64,000 nt of DNA from Halieaceae bacterium (GCA_902547755.1 CACCPA010000001.1:62001-126000), one strand, 5' to 3'; positions 43,868 through 53,611 are shown, numbered from the stretch's first letter. Program-made: numbers and translations. The notes: generated from the sequence alone by a model not told the origin.

Positions 43868-45157
43868 ATGACGGATTCAGACGCTCGCGTCGCCGCCTAT
43901 TTGCAGCAAGCGGCGCAGGAAGCATGGAATGTTAAGGGAATAGGGGACGACCTTCCTCGCCGCAAAATCGAGCGAGTCGGCATCATCGGTGCCGGGACGA
44001 TGGGCGGCGGTATTTCAATGAACTTCGCATCAGCCGGTCTTCCTGTGACTATCGTTGAGACAAAACAGGAGGCGCTTGATCGCGGGCTAACAACGATCCG
44101 CAACAACTATCAGCGTAGCGCTGATCGTGGACGCTTCCCGCAGGAAGAAGTCGATATTTGCATGAACTGCTATACCCCCTCGTTGGACCTGTCTGCTTTG
44201 GCTGACTGCGATCTCATTATCGAGGCGGTATTCGAAGACATGGACATTAAGAAGTCCGTCTTCAGTCAACTCGATAAGATTGCTAAACCTGGCGCCATAC
44301 TTGCCACCAATACGTCAGCACTCAATATCGACGAAATCTCTTCGGTCACGACGCGACCAGAGGATGTGATTGGCCTGCACTTCTTTTCTCCGGCGAACGT
44401 AATGCGCCTACTTGAAATTGTGCGGGCCGAAAAGACTGCAGACGATGTCGTCGCGACCTCGGTGGACCTTGCTCGTCACATTGGCAAAGTGGCGACCTTG
44501 GTTGGGGTGTGCCCGGGTTTTGTAGGCAATCGAATCTTATTTGCGCGTCAATATCAGGCAAACGCCCTAATCTACGAGGGCATTATGCCTTGGGATATTG
44601 ACGCCGCTTTCAACGAGTTTGGATTCAAAATGGGACCTTTCCAAATGTCCGATCTAGCCGGTTTGGACATTGGCTGGAAGAAAGGCGCGAAGACAGCTAA
44701 CTCCATTCGCGATGCGCTCTGTGAGCTCGATCGGCGTGGTCAAAAGACGGGCGCTGGCTATTACGATTACGACGAAAATCGAAAAAATCTACCGTCTGAA
44801 ATCACTGCAGAAATCATTCGTGATATTACCGGTGCGGGCGATGCGACCCTGTCACCGGAAGCCATTATCGATCGTTGCGTGATACCCATGATCAATGAGG
44901 CTCTCGCTATTCTGGAAGAGAACAAAGCGCAGAGACCCAGCGACATTGATGTTGTCTGGATCAACGGCTATGGCTGGCCTTTGGATAAGGGTGGCGTCAT
45001 GTATTACGCCGATATGTTGGGTGCCGAGAAAGTGCTCGCTGTCATGAAAGACCTAGCCGCTAGTGATGAGTCCATTCGTGTATCACCGTTGCTCGAAGAG
45101 CTCGTATCCACAGGTGGTCGGTTTGTCGATATCGATACCGGTGGATTGAAGGTTTAG
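43868..45157 (+). CDS. 3-hydroxyacyl-CoA dehydrogenase
   Basis: 429 residues. After a 35-residue N-terminal extension comes the NAD-binding domain [13 protein letters not shown], then the catalytic-region [16 protein letters not shown] and PGFVGNRI, then two helical dimerisation domains as in the FadB/FadJ C-terminal half. The crotonase half of FadB is absent, so it oxidises 3-hydroxyacyl-CoA to 3-oxoacyl-CoA on its own. Not part of the glucan locus in function; it may belong with the acyl-CoA dehydrogenase at 35099. Confidence 0.92.
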   Translation: MTDSDARVAAYLQQAAQEAWNVKGIGDDLPRRKIERVGIIGAGTMGGGISMNFASAGLPVTIVETKQEALDRGLTTIRNNYQRSADRGRFPQEEVDICMNCYTPSLDLSALADCDLIIEAVFEDMDIKKSVFSQLDKIAKPGAILATNTSALNIDEISSVTTRPEDVIGLHFFSPANVMRLLEIVRAEKTADDVVATSVDLARHIGKVATLVGVCPGFVGNRILFARQYQANALIYEGIMPWDIDAAFNEFGFKMGPFQMSDLAGLDIGWKKGAKTANSIRDALCELDRRGQKTGAGYYDYDENRKNLPSEITAEIIRDITGAGDATLSPEAIIDRCVIPMINEALAILEENKAQRPSDIDVVWINGYGWPLDKGGVMYYADMLGAEKVLAVMKDLAASDESIRVSPLLEELVSTGGRFVDIDTGGLKV

Positions 45158-45190
45158 GCGCAGCGCCGATTTCCTCGAGGTAGCCACAGT

Positions 45191-46345
45191 GTGAACCAAG
45201 CTCAGACTCAAACCGGATCATTCACGCAGTTCTTCTCACGAACGGTGACAGACTCGGATCGTTTATTCTGGCTACTGAATGCGGGAGGCTGGATTGGTCT
45301 CTCGGTCGTTACGCTGGTGAGCCTGTCTCTTCCGTATGATCAGTTGGAATTCGCTTACATTGCACACAACCTCATCCAGTCCGTGGGGGGCTTTCTCCTG
45401 TGCGCGCCTCTAAGGACAGCCATTAAGCAGTCATGGTCATGGAGCCCCTGGAATAGGGTGCTAGTTGCAAGTGCACTCACCGTTATTGGTGCCGCAGTGT
45501 GGACGGCTTTTCGCCTGCAGTTGCTCATGATTTTGACCGATGAGACAGGCTTGTGGGGTGATTTTGGCGGCTGGTTTTTCGCATCACTTTTCGTTTTTCT
45601 CGCGTGGGTTCTGCTGTACCACCTCGTAAAGTTTGCACAGCTACTGCAGGGAGAGAAGGAAACGCTGCTGGTGCTTGAGGCGGGTCGACGAAAAGAGGCG
45701 TTTAAGCTGGTCTCGGCCGAGTCGGCCGCGCGGGAAGCGCAGTTGAAATTACTTCGTTATCAGTTAAACCCACACTTTCTATTCAACACACTTAACTCAA
45801 TCGCATCGCTGGTGAGCACTAAGCGCAGCCACGATGCGCAGAGCATGATTGCGGAGTTGTCGACCTTTCTTCGATTCTCTCTCGAGTCCGATAGAAACAT
45901 CACAATCCCGCTGCGGGATGAAATCGAAGCGCTCGATCTCTACTTAAGAATCGAGCAGGTTCGCTTCTCTGACCGCTTGATCGTTGAGCAAGAGATCGAT
46001 CCTCGTGCGCTTCCAATACAGGTCCCCAGTCTGGTGCTTCAGCCGCTAGTGGAGAATGCAATCAAGCACGCTATCGGCCGAGCCGAAGAGGGTGGGCACA
46101 TTCTCATTACGGCAAAGCTCTCGGATCAACAATTGGTATTAAGTGTTGAAGATAGTGGCTCAGGGGAAGATGTAAAACAGCCGGAACTCTCAGATTTGTT
46201 CGAGACACCGGGGTTTGGACTGCGCAGTACGGCGGAGCGTCTAGAAAACTTGTACGGTGATGGCTTCAGCTTCAACGCATCGACTTCTCGATTAGGTGGA
46301 TTGAAACTTGCGTTACACTTGCCTGCCAGAGGTAACCAAAAATGA
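45191..46345 (+). CDS. LytS/AlgZ-type sensor histidine kinase
   Basis: 384 residues. Four N-terminal membrane segments (about 27-148) are followed by the His_kinase domain with the phospho-accepting H195 in QLNPHFLFNTLNS, and a HATPase region with PLVENAIKHAI and FGLRSTAERL. No separate extracellular sensor domain is visible. Start is GTG 45191. It overlaps the response regulator by 4 bases, forming a two-component system directly upstream of the GH16 gene, which makes it the likely regulator of the glucan locus. Confidence 0.92.
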   Translation: MNQAQTQTGSFTQFFSRTVTDSDRLFWLLNAGGWIGLSVVTLVSLSLPYDQLEFAYIAHNLIQSVGGFLLCAPLRTAIKQSWSWSPWNRVLVASALTVIGAAVWTAFRLQLLMILTDETGLWGDFGGWFFASLFVFLAWVLLYHLVKFAQLLQGEKETLLVLEAGRRKEAFKLVSAESAAREAQLKLLRYQLNPHFLFNTLNSIASLVSTKRSHDAQSMIAELSTFLRFSLESDRNITIPLRDEIEALDLYLRIEQVRFSDRLIVEQEIDPRALPIQVPSLVLQPLVENAIKHAIGRAEEGGHILITAKLSDQQLVLSVEDSGSGEDVKQPELSDLFETPGFGLRSTAERLENLYGDGFSFNASTSRLGGLKLALHLPARGNQK

Positions 46346-47127
46346 CAGAACCGCTGCGAGTCTTGATCGTCGATGACGAGCCGTTGGCACTCGATTACAT
46401 GGAGACCCTATTGGCGACCTTGCCGGATGTGCAGTTGGTGGGGCGCTGCCGCAGTGGGCGAGAGGCATTGGCCAAGCTTCAACAGCAGGCGGTCGATCTC
46501 ATGTTTTTGGATATTCAGATGCCGGCTCTCAATGGCCTAGATGTGGTGAAGCGCTGTCAAAGTGACGTGATGCCCGTCGTAGTTTTTGCCACCGCTTACG
46601 ATGAATATGCAGTTCGCGCTTTCGAAGCCAACGCGGTTGATTATTTGTTGAAACCATTCGAGGCGGAGCGTGTTCGTGAAGCCGTACTGCGTGCGCGAGA
46701 CCGTTTGCTTTCGGTGGCGCTGCAGAGTGGAAAGGAAGCGGCGGTAGCAGCCATTGCAGGTCTTGAAGGTGGTAGTGAGTTGCTTGCAGGTGATATCCAA
46801 GAGCGACCGACGCGGTTGCCGATCAAAGACGGACCGCATACGCATTTAGTTGAACTCGAGACAATCGATTGGATCGATGCCGCTGGGGACTACATGTGTG
46901 TGCACGCTGGTAATGAAACCTACATCCTTAGGTCTACCATGAAGGAGCTCGAAAAGAAGCTCACATCAGAGTTTGTAAGAATTCACCGATCTACCATTGT
47001 TAATCTCAACAAGGTTCGCTCGGTCGATGCTATCCCCAAGGGCGAGTGCCTGCTCCACCTTGATAATGACGTCAGTCTGAAAGTAAGTCGAAACTACCGA
47101 TCTGCTGTCCAAGACCTCATGGGATAG
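46342..47127 (+). CDS. LytTR-family response regulator
   Basis: 261 residues: a receiver domain with D11-D12-E13, phospho-acceptor D57 in LMFLDIQMP and the lysine in LLKPFEAER, then a C-terminal LytTR DNA-binding domain (about 155-260) with WIDAAGDYMCVH and FVRIHRSTIVNL. It is the partner of the kinase before it. LytTR proteins bind imperfect direct repeats upstream of their targets. GH16 begins 133 bases downstream and carries a motif (47167-47178) shared with the receptor/GH3 intergenic region. Confidence 0.93.
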   Translation: MTEPLRVLIVDDEPLALDYMETLLATLPDVQLVGRCRSGREALAKLQQQAVDLMFLDIQMPALNGLDVVKRCQSDVMPVVVFATAYDEYAVRAFEANAVDYLLKPFEAERVREAVLRARDRLLSVALQSGKEAAVAAIAGLEGGSELLAGDIQERPTRLPIKDGPHTHLVELETIDWIDAAGDYMCVHAGNETYILRSTMKELEKKLTSEFVRIHRSTIVNLNKVRSVDAIPKGECLLHLDNDVSLKVSRNYRSAVQDLMG

Positions 47128-47166
47128 GGCGTATTTAAGCGCTTTCCCACTTGTCTTGCTGTAAGT

Positions 47167-47178
47167 CCCTATCGTCGC
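47167..47178 (+). promoter_or_regulatory. Shared motif CCCTATCGTCGC upstream of GH16
   Basis: CCCTATCGTCGC lies 82 bases before the GH16 start. Eleven of its twelve bases match CCCTACCGTCGC at 59212-59223, between the TonB receptor and second GH3. A CCCTATC in the opposite direction at 47123-47129 forms an inverted pair with it. I propose it as a common regulatory site, possibly of the LytTR regulator; this is inference. Confidence 0.45.
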
Positions 47179-47260
47179 GTTTGTATTAAGTGCTGTTCTT
47201 CTATGTGGGATAAAGCAATCTACTAAATCTAACGAAATATTCAATTAATTGGGGTTACTC

Positions 47261-50200
47261 ATGTTTGATCGCTTGTATCGTCATGGCCGTCTCGTTGGCA
47301 TCGGCCTTGCTGCAGCTCTTCTAAACGCCTGTGGCGGGGGTAGTGCAACTGCTCCGGACGCTGAGCCGTTCTATCTGGAGGAAGAGGAAGAGTGGAGCTT
47401 GGTTTGGTCTGATGAATTCGACGGTAGCGCCGTAGATTCTGGTAGCTGGACGTTCCAACTAGGAGATGGTAGTGATAACGGGCTGCCAGGTTGGGGTAAC
47501 TACGAACTTCAGTATTATCAAGCTGATAATGCGTCTATCCAGGAAGTCGATGATACGACTGCGCTCGTGATTGAAGCTCGCCAGGAAGATGCCGGTAACA
47601 GTGCGTACACCTCAGCGCGCATGCGATCAGTTAACAAGTTTGATTTCAAATATGGCCGTGTTGATGTCCGTGCCAAGGCAGCGCCAGGTGACGGTATGTG
47701 GTCAGCGGTCTGGATGATGCCAACAGACACAACCTATGGCACATGGGCTGCCGGTGGTGAGATCGACATCATGGAAGTGGTGAATGCGGGCACTGATAAT
47801 CAGGGCGTATTCATGGCGGCTCATTACGGTTTCGAGTGGCCCCTAAACCAAATCACGAGCGAAGACGCCGATGTAGATGATGCCACCGACTGGCACACTT
47901 ACTCACTTGAATGGTCTGGCGATTACCTACGTTGGTTTGTTGACGGTGAGCACCTAAGAACCGTAAGTAAAGACGTTTACTACAGCTACTACTTCAAGGA
48001 CAACACAGACGGCTATCAGCTTGCGAGCAATCCCGCTGCGCCGTTTGATCGTGACTTCCACCTCATTGTGAACCTTGCTGTGGGTGGTATCGGCCCAGGT
48101 GTTGAGCTAGACCCATCCTCCGTTCCCGGTGAAATGGTTGTCGATTACATCCGTGTGTACGAGTGCTCATACGACACCGGGAACGGCGTGGGTTGTAACA
48201 GCTTTGCAGACCGCTCGATCGAGTCGCCGGATGCGCAAAGCCCTGAAGTCGTTACGACAGACATCTACACAGATTCAGTTGGTCCTCTAACGTGGACCTT
48301 CCTTACAGGTGACGTGACACGTGACTTGCAGGCGGCCGTTGGCTACAACAACGAGGGCGCGATAGATATCGGCGTCTCGGAAGTGGCTGTTGAAGGTCGG
48401 GGTAATGTCCTTGATGTGATGAGTGATGGCGGCGGTAACGTGCTTGTCAACGCTACTGACGGAAAGATCATCGACATCTACGGTCATCGCGGTGGTGGTG
48501 AGTTGAAGTTCGATATGTATATCGACAGTTCGATGACTGCACCGGACAGTACTATAGCGGTCAAAATTGACAGCGGATACCCAGCACTCGGTAGTATTTC
48601 GCTGAGCGTTGCGGACATGCCGAAGAACGAGTGGTTCTCATACAGTGCATCTATCAATCAGATTCTAGCCACCCGTGGCCGCGGCGAGCGACCGCTCGCT
48701 CTGGGTGCCGTTCAAAATCTCGTGGTCATTGAGCCAAGTGCGGCCGCCCACGTGCAGTTGGACAATATCCGCTTAGTGTGTGGTACGCCTAACGGAGATT
48801 GCGGAATCGCAGCACCCGCTCAGTCTACAGATGATCTCGTTATTACCGTGCTGGATGAGAACGGAGAAGCAGGGTCAGCATGGTCGCCAGGAATCTGCGC
48901 GGTCTCTGCTGAAAATGCTTTCGCCGAGGATTATTGCGATGGGAACACGGCTAACCAAGTGACTTGGTCGGTGGTTCCAACCGGCGATGATGATATTGGC
49001 GTGAATGCGGTAAGAATCGACTTTGGTGATGGCGTTGGTGGCGCATGGTTCATCAAAGATGATCAGGGCCTCGACCTCAGTGACTCAGCGGGCGGCACAT
49101 TGAAGTTTGATATTCAGTTGCCTCCGGAGACAGTCACCGATGGCGTCATCTTCAAGGTTGAGAATGAATATCCGCAAGGTACAGGTGCTATCCCGCTTGA
49201 CTTGGAAGGGTACATTCCTGGAACTTGGAAGAGCTTTGAAATACCAATCGCCGATCTACTTGCTTCCACAAACGCGGAGCAAAACAACCCTCCGGGTGGT
49301 CGGTTAAGTCTTGCTGCAGTTAAGGCCTTTCTAGTTCTCTCTCCAAATGGTGAGCAAGGCGGAAAGTCTATCAAGGTTGCAAATGTCCGGTTGGAGCGCT
49401 TGGCCGGAGAAGAGGTCGAGGACACTGGCATTCTCGGAACATGGATGCTTGCGCCAGAGGCCGGTTCACTCGGTGTAGGCCCAGCGGAATTCGATGTCTC
49501 ATGGTGGAATGGTGACGACGGCGTGATCGCATTACGCGCTTGCTCGTACGATGATGAGTATGTCTTTGGCCGTGATGGTTCATTCCGAAACGTCTTGGGT
49601 GACGAAACCTGGGTAGAAACATGGCAGGGCGTTGAAGCCGATGGTTGCGGGGCACCAGTTGCACCCCATGATGCATCGATTGACGCTACGTTTGAGTACG
49701 ATGAAGGTGCACAGACGCTGACCATCAATGGTCAAGGCTCTTACATGGGGTTACCTAAGGCTGTAAATGGCGCTGAGATCGCATCAGTCGGTGATGCACC
49801 AGGAAGCATTGTTTACAACGCCTACGAGCAAGACGATGGTTCGTTGCTGGTGACTGTTGAGGCCGGTGCAGGCGTTTGGTGGAACTACAAGTTCATCAAG
49901 ACAGCTGAGCCACCACCCCTATCACCTTTTGCGGGGACGTGGGTCGTTGCGCCTGAAGCGGGCTCGTTGGGTGTTGGCCCAGCAGAGTTTGATGTTTCTT
50001 GGTGGAGTGGTGATGATGGTGTGATAGCTCTGAGAGATTGCTACTACGACGATGAGTATATCTTTAATCCTGATGGCTCCTATCGTGTTGAAATGCAGGG
50101 AGAGACGTGGGTCGAGGCCTGGCAGGGCGGAAGCGATTCGTGTGATGCACCCGTGGCTCCTCACGATGGCTCGAATGACGCAACTTGGAGTCATGATCAG

Positions 50201-50896
50201 GAAACTGGAACACTGACCCTGTCTGGTCAGGGGGCCTACGTCGGTCTCTCAAAGGCAGTTAATGGTGCGGAGCTAGCGTCTCCCGCTGATACGCCCGCGA
50301 GCATCACTTACAACGCGCACCCGCAAGAAGACGGTTCGATGTACGTCACTGTCGAAGCCGGTGAAGGCGTGTGGTGGAACTATAAGATTGTGAAGATCGC
50401 CGAACCCGCGGGTCCATCGCCGATCGCTGGTACCTGGTACATGGCGGATTCTGATGGATCGTTAGGTGTAGGCCCTACTGAGTTTGATGTCTCATGGTTC
50501 AGTAACGACGCAGGTGTAACCACGCTGCGTGCGTGTTACTTCGATGACGCTTATGTGTTTGGTGACAACGGGTCATTCGAAAACGTGCAAGGTGATGAGA
50601 CTTGGCTCGAGCCCTGGCAAGGTGTGGAATCCGAAGGTTGTGGTGCTCCAGTAGCACCGCATGATGGCTCTGCCGACGCGACGTTCGTCTATGACGGTGA
50701 TGCCCAGACATTGACGCTCAACGGTGCCGGCGCCTACATTGGCCTTCCAAAAGCGATCAATGGTGCTGAGATCGGATCAGTAGCGGACGTGCCCGCTAGC
50801 ATCTCCTACAACGCCTACCTCAACGATGATGGCACTATGTCGGTCACGGTCGAAGCAGGTGATGGCGTTTGGTGGAACTACTTACTGACACGCTGA
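47261..50896 (+). CDS. GH16 laminarinase (endo-beta-1,3-glucanase) lipoprotein, multidomain
   Basis: 1211 residues. The lipobox LLNAC gives Cys24, so it is a surface or periplasmic lipoprotein. The GH16 domain (about 46-305) has the catalytic E167-I-D169-I-M-E172 motif (GEIDIMEVV) of laminarinases, and LNYELQYY-type subsite residues (GNYELQYY). Two ExoP-type galactose-binding-like domains follow (about 325-510 and 520-715). Three tandem repeats of about 155-165 residues (from 726, 892 and 1057) end the protein. The frame opens at TTG 47249 but ATG 47261 is the start with a ribosome site. Endo-hydrolysis of beta-1,3-glucan is the expected activity. Confidence 0.93.
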   Translation: MFDRLYRHGRLVGIGLAAALLNACGGGSATAPDAEPFYLEEEEEWSLVWSDEFDGSAVDSGSWTFQLGDGSDNGLPGWGNYELQYYQADNASIQEVDDTTALVIEARQEDAGNSAYTSARMRSVNKFDFKYGRVDVRAKAAPGDGMWSAVWMMPTDTTYGTWAAGGEIDIMEVVNAGTDNQGVFMAAHYGFEWPLNQITSEDADVDDATDWHTYSLEWSGDYLRWFVDGEHLRTVSKDVYYSYYFKDNTDGYQLASNPAAPFDRDFHLIVNLAVGGIGPGVELDPSSVPGEMVVDYIRVYECSYDTGNGVGCNSFADRSIESPDAQSPEVVTTDIYTDSVGPLTWTFLTGDVTRDLQAAVGYNNEGAIDIGVSEVAVEGRGNVLDVMSDGGGNVLVNATDGKIIDIYGHRGGGELKFDMYIDSSMTAPDSTIAVKIDSGYPALGSISLSVADMPKNEWFSYSASINQILATRGRGERPLALGAVQNLVVIEPSAAAHVQLDNIRLVCGTPNGDCGIAAPAQSTDDLVITVLDENGEAGSAWSPGICAVSAENAFAEDYCDGNTANQVTWSVVPTGDDDIGVNAVRIDFGDGVGGAWFIKDDQGLDLSDSAGGTLKFDIQLPPETVTDGVIFKVENEYPQGTGAIPLDLEGYIPGTWKSFEIPIADLLASTNAEQNNPPGGRLSLAAVKAFLVLSPNGEQGGKSIKVANVRLERLAGEEVEDTGILGTWMLAPEAGSLGVGPAEFDVSWWNGDDGVIALRACSYDDEYVFGRDGSFRNVLGDETWVETWQGVEADGCGAPVAPHDASIDATFEYDEGAQTLTINGQGSYMGLPKAVNGAEIASVGDAPGSIVYNAYEQDDGSLLVTVEAGAGVWWNYKFIKTAEPPPLSPFAGTWVVAPEAGSLGVGPAEFDVSWWSGDDGVIALRDCYYDDEYIFNPDGSYRVEMQGETWVEAWQGGSDSCDAPVAPHDGSNDATWSHDQETGTLTLSGQGAYVGLSKAVNGAELASPADTPASITYNAHPQEDGSMYVTVEAGEGVWWNYKIVKIAEPAGPSPIAGTWYMADSDGSLGVGPTEFDVSWFSNDAGVTTLRACYFDDAYVFGDNGSFENVQGDETWLEPWQGVESEGCGAPVAPHDGSADATFVYDGDAQTLTLNGAGAYIGLPKAINGAEIGSVADVPASISYNAYLNDDGTMSVTVEAGDGVWWNYLLTR
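49436..50893 (+). repeat. Three tandem C-terminal repeats in GH16 protein
   Basis: Repeat units begin at 49436, 49934 and 50429 with the wording GTWxxAPEAGSLGVGP or close to it. Each has FDVSWW or FDVSWF, two cysteines (ALRAC or ALRDC, and GCGAP or SCDAP), APHD, KAVNGAEx, and a GVWWNY ending. The protein level is much better conserved than the DNA. They are probably carbohydrate-binding or structural modules; I do not recognise a named family. Confidence 0.85.
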
Positions 50897-50914
50897 TAGC
50901 AAACCTTGTGAAGA

Positions 50915-50941
50915 AGCCGGGCAATAGCCCGGCTCTTTTTT
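50915..50941 (+). terminator. Intrinsic terminator of the GH16 gene
   Basis: AGCCGGGC (50915-50922) and GCCCGGCT (50927-50934) with loop AATA, followed by C and a T-run. It lies 18 bases after the GH16 stop. Confidence 0.92.
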
Positions 50942-51087
50942 ATCTAGCGATAAATGTCATGGGTTCGCGAAGTCACTTGGTATTGCGCCTAGGAAAAAGG
51001 TCGGTTAGAGACGGGTGTATTAGCACTCTCTTAATCAAGCCCTTCAAAAACCGAGGCGGTGATCATCGTTGAAACAACGAGAGCAGA

Positions 51088-52578
51088 TCAGACCTTGGCG
51101 TGTTGGATCAACGTATTCACAAACGCCCCATGCTGCGGCAGCTTGGCTACAGTTTGAGCGACCTCGTGCTGAATACCTGTAAGGAAAGCGGTCATTTGCT
51201 CGGAGGACATCGCCTGTGCAATGTTGTGGTATCCCCGAGGTGTGAGCCCTTGACCCATCATCACCTGCACCCAAGAATTCTCTGCAAAGACGTCGTCTTG
51301 TGGCTTGAAGACGCGGGCTGAACGTTCAAACAGCTCCATCCGATGTTTTAGCGAGTCCGGCAATTCCATGTTTCGACAGTGATCCCAGAAGGGGTCACCA
51401 TGACGCTCGTTCAGCGCATAATGCAGAACAATAAAGTCTCTAATGTGCTCGGCTTCAGATCGCATTTTGGTGTTGTACTCGCGTACCGTGCTCGCCTCGA
51501 TCGAAAGGTCCGGAAACATCAATAGCAACCACATAATGCCGTTCTGAATGAAGTGGATACTCGTTGACTCCAAAGGTTCGATAAATCCACTCGACAAGCC
51601 AATGGCGATGCAGTTTTTATTCCAGTACCGCTTTCGTTGGCCCGTTGTGAAACGTATGGGGCGTGGATCAATAAGTGTTTTCTCTGGCACGTTTTGGAGC
51701 AGCAGCTCGCGGGCCGTCTGTTCATCCATGAAGTCATTGCAGTAGACCAGACCATTGCCGGCACGATGTTGCAGCGGTATCCGCCACTGCCAGCCCACTT
51801 TATGGGCAATCGCTCTGGTATACGGCTTGGGGTGCTCTGATAGTTCGCTCTGGACGGCCCATGCGCGATTGGCGGGTAACCAGTGGCTCCAATCATCGAA
51901 TCCTGTTTCCAACGTACCTTCGGATAGCAGTGCTCTAAATCCCGTGCAGTCGATGAAGAGATCGCCCTCAATGCGGTGACCATTGTCGAGCACCAGTGCC
52001 TCAATAAAACCATCGTGGGGGCAGGTGTCGACTTGGTTAATCTTTCCCTCAACGCGAGTAACCCCAGAGGCCTCCGCCATTTTGCGCAGGTACATGCCGT
52101 ATTTTGACGCATCGAGGTGATAGGCGTAGTTGAGCTTGTTTTCACTGGTGATAGCAAAGCGTTCCGCCTCGGCAGCTTTTAGCTCGGGACAGTACTCGCT
52201 GTACTGCTCGGCGAGTCCCAGTTCTTGTGCGCGCAGCCAGAAATGATGGAACCCGGCCGCCCACGAGCCTTTCCCGGTATCGCCAAATGAATGGAAGTAG
52301 TTTTCGCCCTCTGTTCGCCAGTTCTCAAACCGAATACCTAACTTAAAGGTACCGCTGGTCAGCTTGATGAAATCGGGTTCGGGTATTTGAAGCAGTCGAT
52401 TGATAGTCAAGATCGTGGGTATGGTTGCTTCACCGACCCCCACAGTACCAATCTCTTCAGACTCCACCAGGGTGACGGAAAGCTTTCGCCCAACCAGACG
52501 CGATAGGGCGGCCGCAGCCATCCAGCCGGCGGTACCGCCTCCGGCTATTACTACACGTTCAACCTTCCGTTCAGACAT
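51088..52578 (-). CDS. Flavin-dependent (tryptophan) halogenase family protein, copy 1
   Basis: 496 residues. The N-terminal FAD motif is GGGTAGWMAAA, followed by GEATIP (49-54). The catalytic lysine is K79 in TFKLGIRF, the W-x-W-x-I-P motif is W263-Q-W265-R-I-P268, and FIEPLES (332-338) carries the conserved glutamate. All key residues of PrnA/RebH-type halogenases are present, so FADH2-dependent chlorination or bromination is plausible; a flavin reductase is not encoded nearby. Last gene of the cassette behind the TonB receptor. Substrate unknown. Confidence 0.9.
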   Translation of the reverse strand: MSERKVERVVIAGGGTAGWMAAAALSRLVGRKLSVTLVESEEIGTVGVGEATIPTILTINRLLQIPEPDFIKLTSGTFKLGIRFENWRTEGENYFHSFGDTGKGSWAAGFHHFWLRAQELGLAEQYSEYCPELKAAEAERFAITSENKLNYAYHLDASKYGMYLRKMAEASGVTRVEGKINQVDTCPHDGFIEALVLDNGHRIEGDLFIDCTGFRALLSEGTLETGFDDWSHWLPANRAWAVQSELSEHPKPYTRAIAHKVGWQWRIPLQHRAGNGLVYCNDFMDEQTARELLLQNVPEKTLIDPRPIRFTTGQRKRYWNKNCIAIGLSSGFIEPLESTSIHFIQNGIMWLLLMFPDLSIEASTVREYNTKMRSEAEHIRDFIVLHYALNERHGDPFWDHCRNMELPDSLKHRMELFERSARVFKPQDDVFAENSWVQVMMGQGLTPRGYHNIAQAMSSEQMTAFLTGIQHEVAQTVAKLPQHGAFVNTLIQHAKV

Positions 52579-52585
52579 TGCTTTT

Positions 52586-53605
52586 TTACCGTTTCAATGA
52601 ATTTGTCAGTTCGGCCCGCAGCTGACGAGCTAAGGAGTCCGAGACGCTGTCGAGTCGCCCCCAGCTGGCCTCGGGCAAGTGCTCGAGGTGCTTTGTGTCT
52701 TCGGCGAATACATAGTGGTCAAACAGCGATTTTAGCGCGTTGCGCTGATGAAGTGGCAGGGAGCGGATGCTCAGAAAAGCATGTTTTAAGGCCTCAGTGG
52801 GTGAGCCATAAACGCCCGGCGTCTCCTGCCACCAGAAATTCACCAGTCCATTGATGGCTGACAGCGATTCGACCTGATGCCACCACATATTGGGTATGTA
52901 GATAACGTCGCCTGGTTCTAACGTAGTTACAACCGCATTACGCTCCGCCTCGGCAAATCGCGGAAATTGCTCGTAGTCAGGGTTTTCGAAGTCCACCATG
53001 CTGATGGGTTGGCCTGCGGGAGTAAGATCCCAGGGGCCAACGTACAGGTTGGCTACTTGATCTGGTGGAAATAAGGTGAATCTGCGCTGCCCGATGACAC
53101 AGCCTGCAATATTACGTGGGAAGTCAAAGTGCGCGGCGACTCTGGATTGGTTGCCAATCCACAGGCTAGTCATGACGGCTGGAAGGGTCATAGGCAGTGG
53201 ATGTGCTTCGTTAAAGCCAGGTAACCAGACACTAGTTTGCGTTGAACCCACGTAGAGCGAAGGTGGGTCTGGTCGGTCCTTTAGTGATAGTAGCTTGTTA
53301 AATACCTGATCAAGCCGGGTATTTACCTGCACGAAATTAAAACCAGAGACGTCCTCATTGTAAAAGAAGCGACCCTTGGACTCTGGTTCTGCCAGAAAGG
53401 CACTGATGGGCCTGCCCTGATAGAAGCTAGCCAGGTACTCGAGCGCTTTTTCGTTACTCTCCGCAGCGTGTTGAACAACGGGCCATTCCTTCAGATACCC
53501 TCGCGCAACCCAAGGCGTTTCCGAAGTCAGTAAGGCTTCTGATGGCGGCGATCCGGCTGGTAGATCTACTTCGGTAATCAGGGGCGCGTTGTTGCAGTCG
53601 GGCAT
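52586..53605 (-). CDS. JmjC/cupin-8 domain protein, Fe(II)/2-oxoglutarate type
   Basis: 339 residues of the cupin_8 family. The iron ligands are H159-F-D161 in AAHFDFPRNI and H243 in WWHQVE, a full HxD...H triad, so hydroxylase activity is possible. PGDVIYIPNMWWHQV is the typical cupin signature. It lies 7 bases upstream of halogenase 1 and downstream of sapC in the same direction. Homologues occur in the same gene company at TonB-dependent receptors in other proteobacteria; the substrate is not known to me. Confidence 0.9.
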   Translation of the reverse strand: MPDCNNAPLITEVDLPAGSPPSEALLTSETPWVARGYLKEWPVVQHAAESNEKALEYLASFYQGRPISAFLAEPESKGRFFYNEDVSGFNFVQVNTRLDQVFNKLLSLKDRPDPPSLYVGSTQTSVWLPGFNEAHPLPMTLPAVMTSLWIGNQSRVAAHFDFPRNIAGCVIGQRRFTLFPPDQVANLYVGPWDLTPAGQPISMVDFENPDYEQFPRFAEAERNAVVTTLEPGDVIYIPNMWWHQVESLSAINGLVNFWWQETPGVYGSPTEALKHAFLSIRSLPLHQRNALKSLFDHYVFAEDTKHLEHLPEASWGRLDSVSDSLARQLRAELTNSLKR

Positions 53606-53611
53606 AACGCT

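Noticed and set aside
49114-49728. 204-residue minus-strand frame inside the GH16 gene
   Set aside because: Pro/Ser-rich antisense shadow of the repeat-bearing C-terminus, no start or ribosome support.
51066-51080. Hairpin TCGTTG-AAA-CAACGA after halogenase 1
   Set aside because: Only 6 bp and no T-run in the needed direction on the minus strand. Not called as a terminator.
51519-52157. 212-residue frame on the same strand within halogenase 1
   Set aside because: Alternative frame of a fully supported halogenase with all catalytic motifs; no domain.
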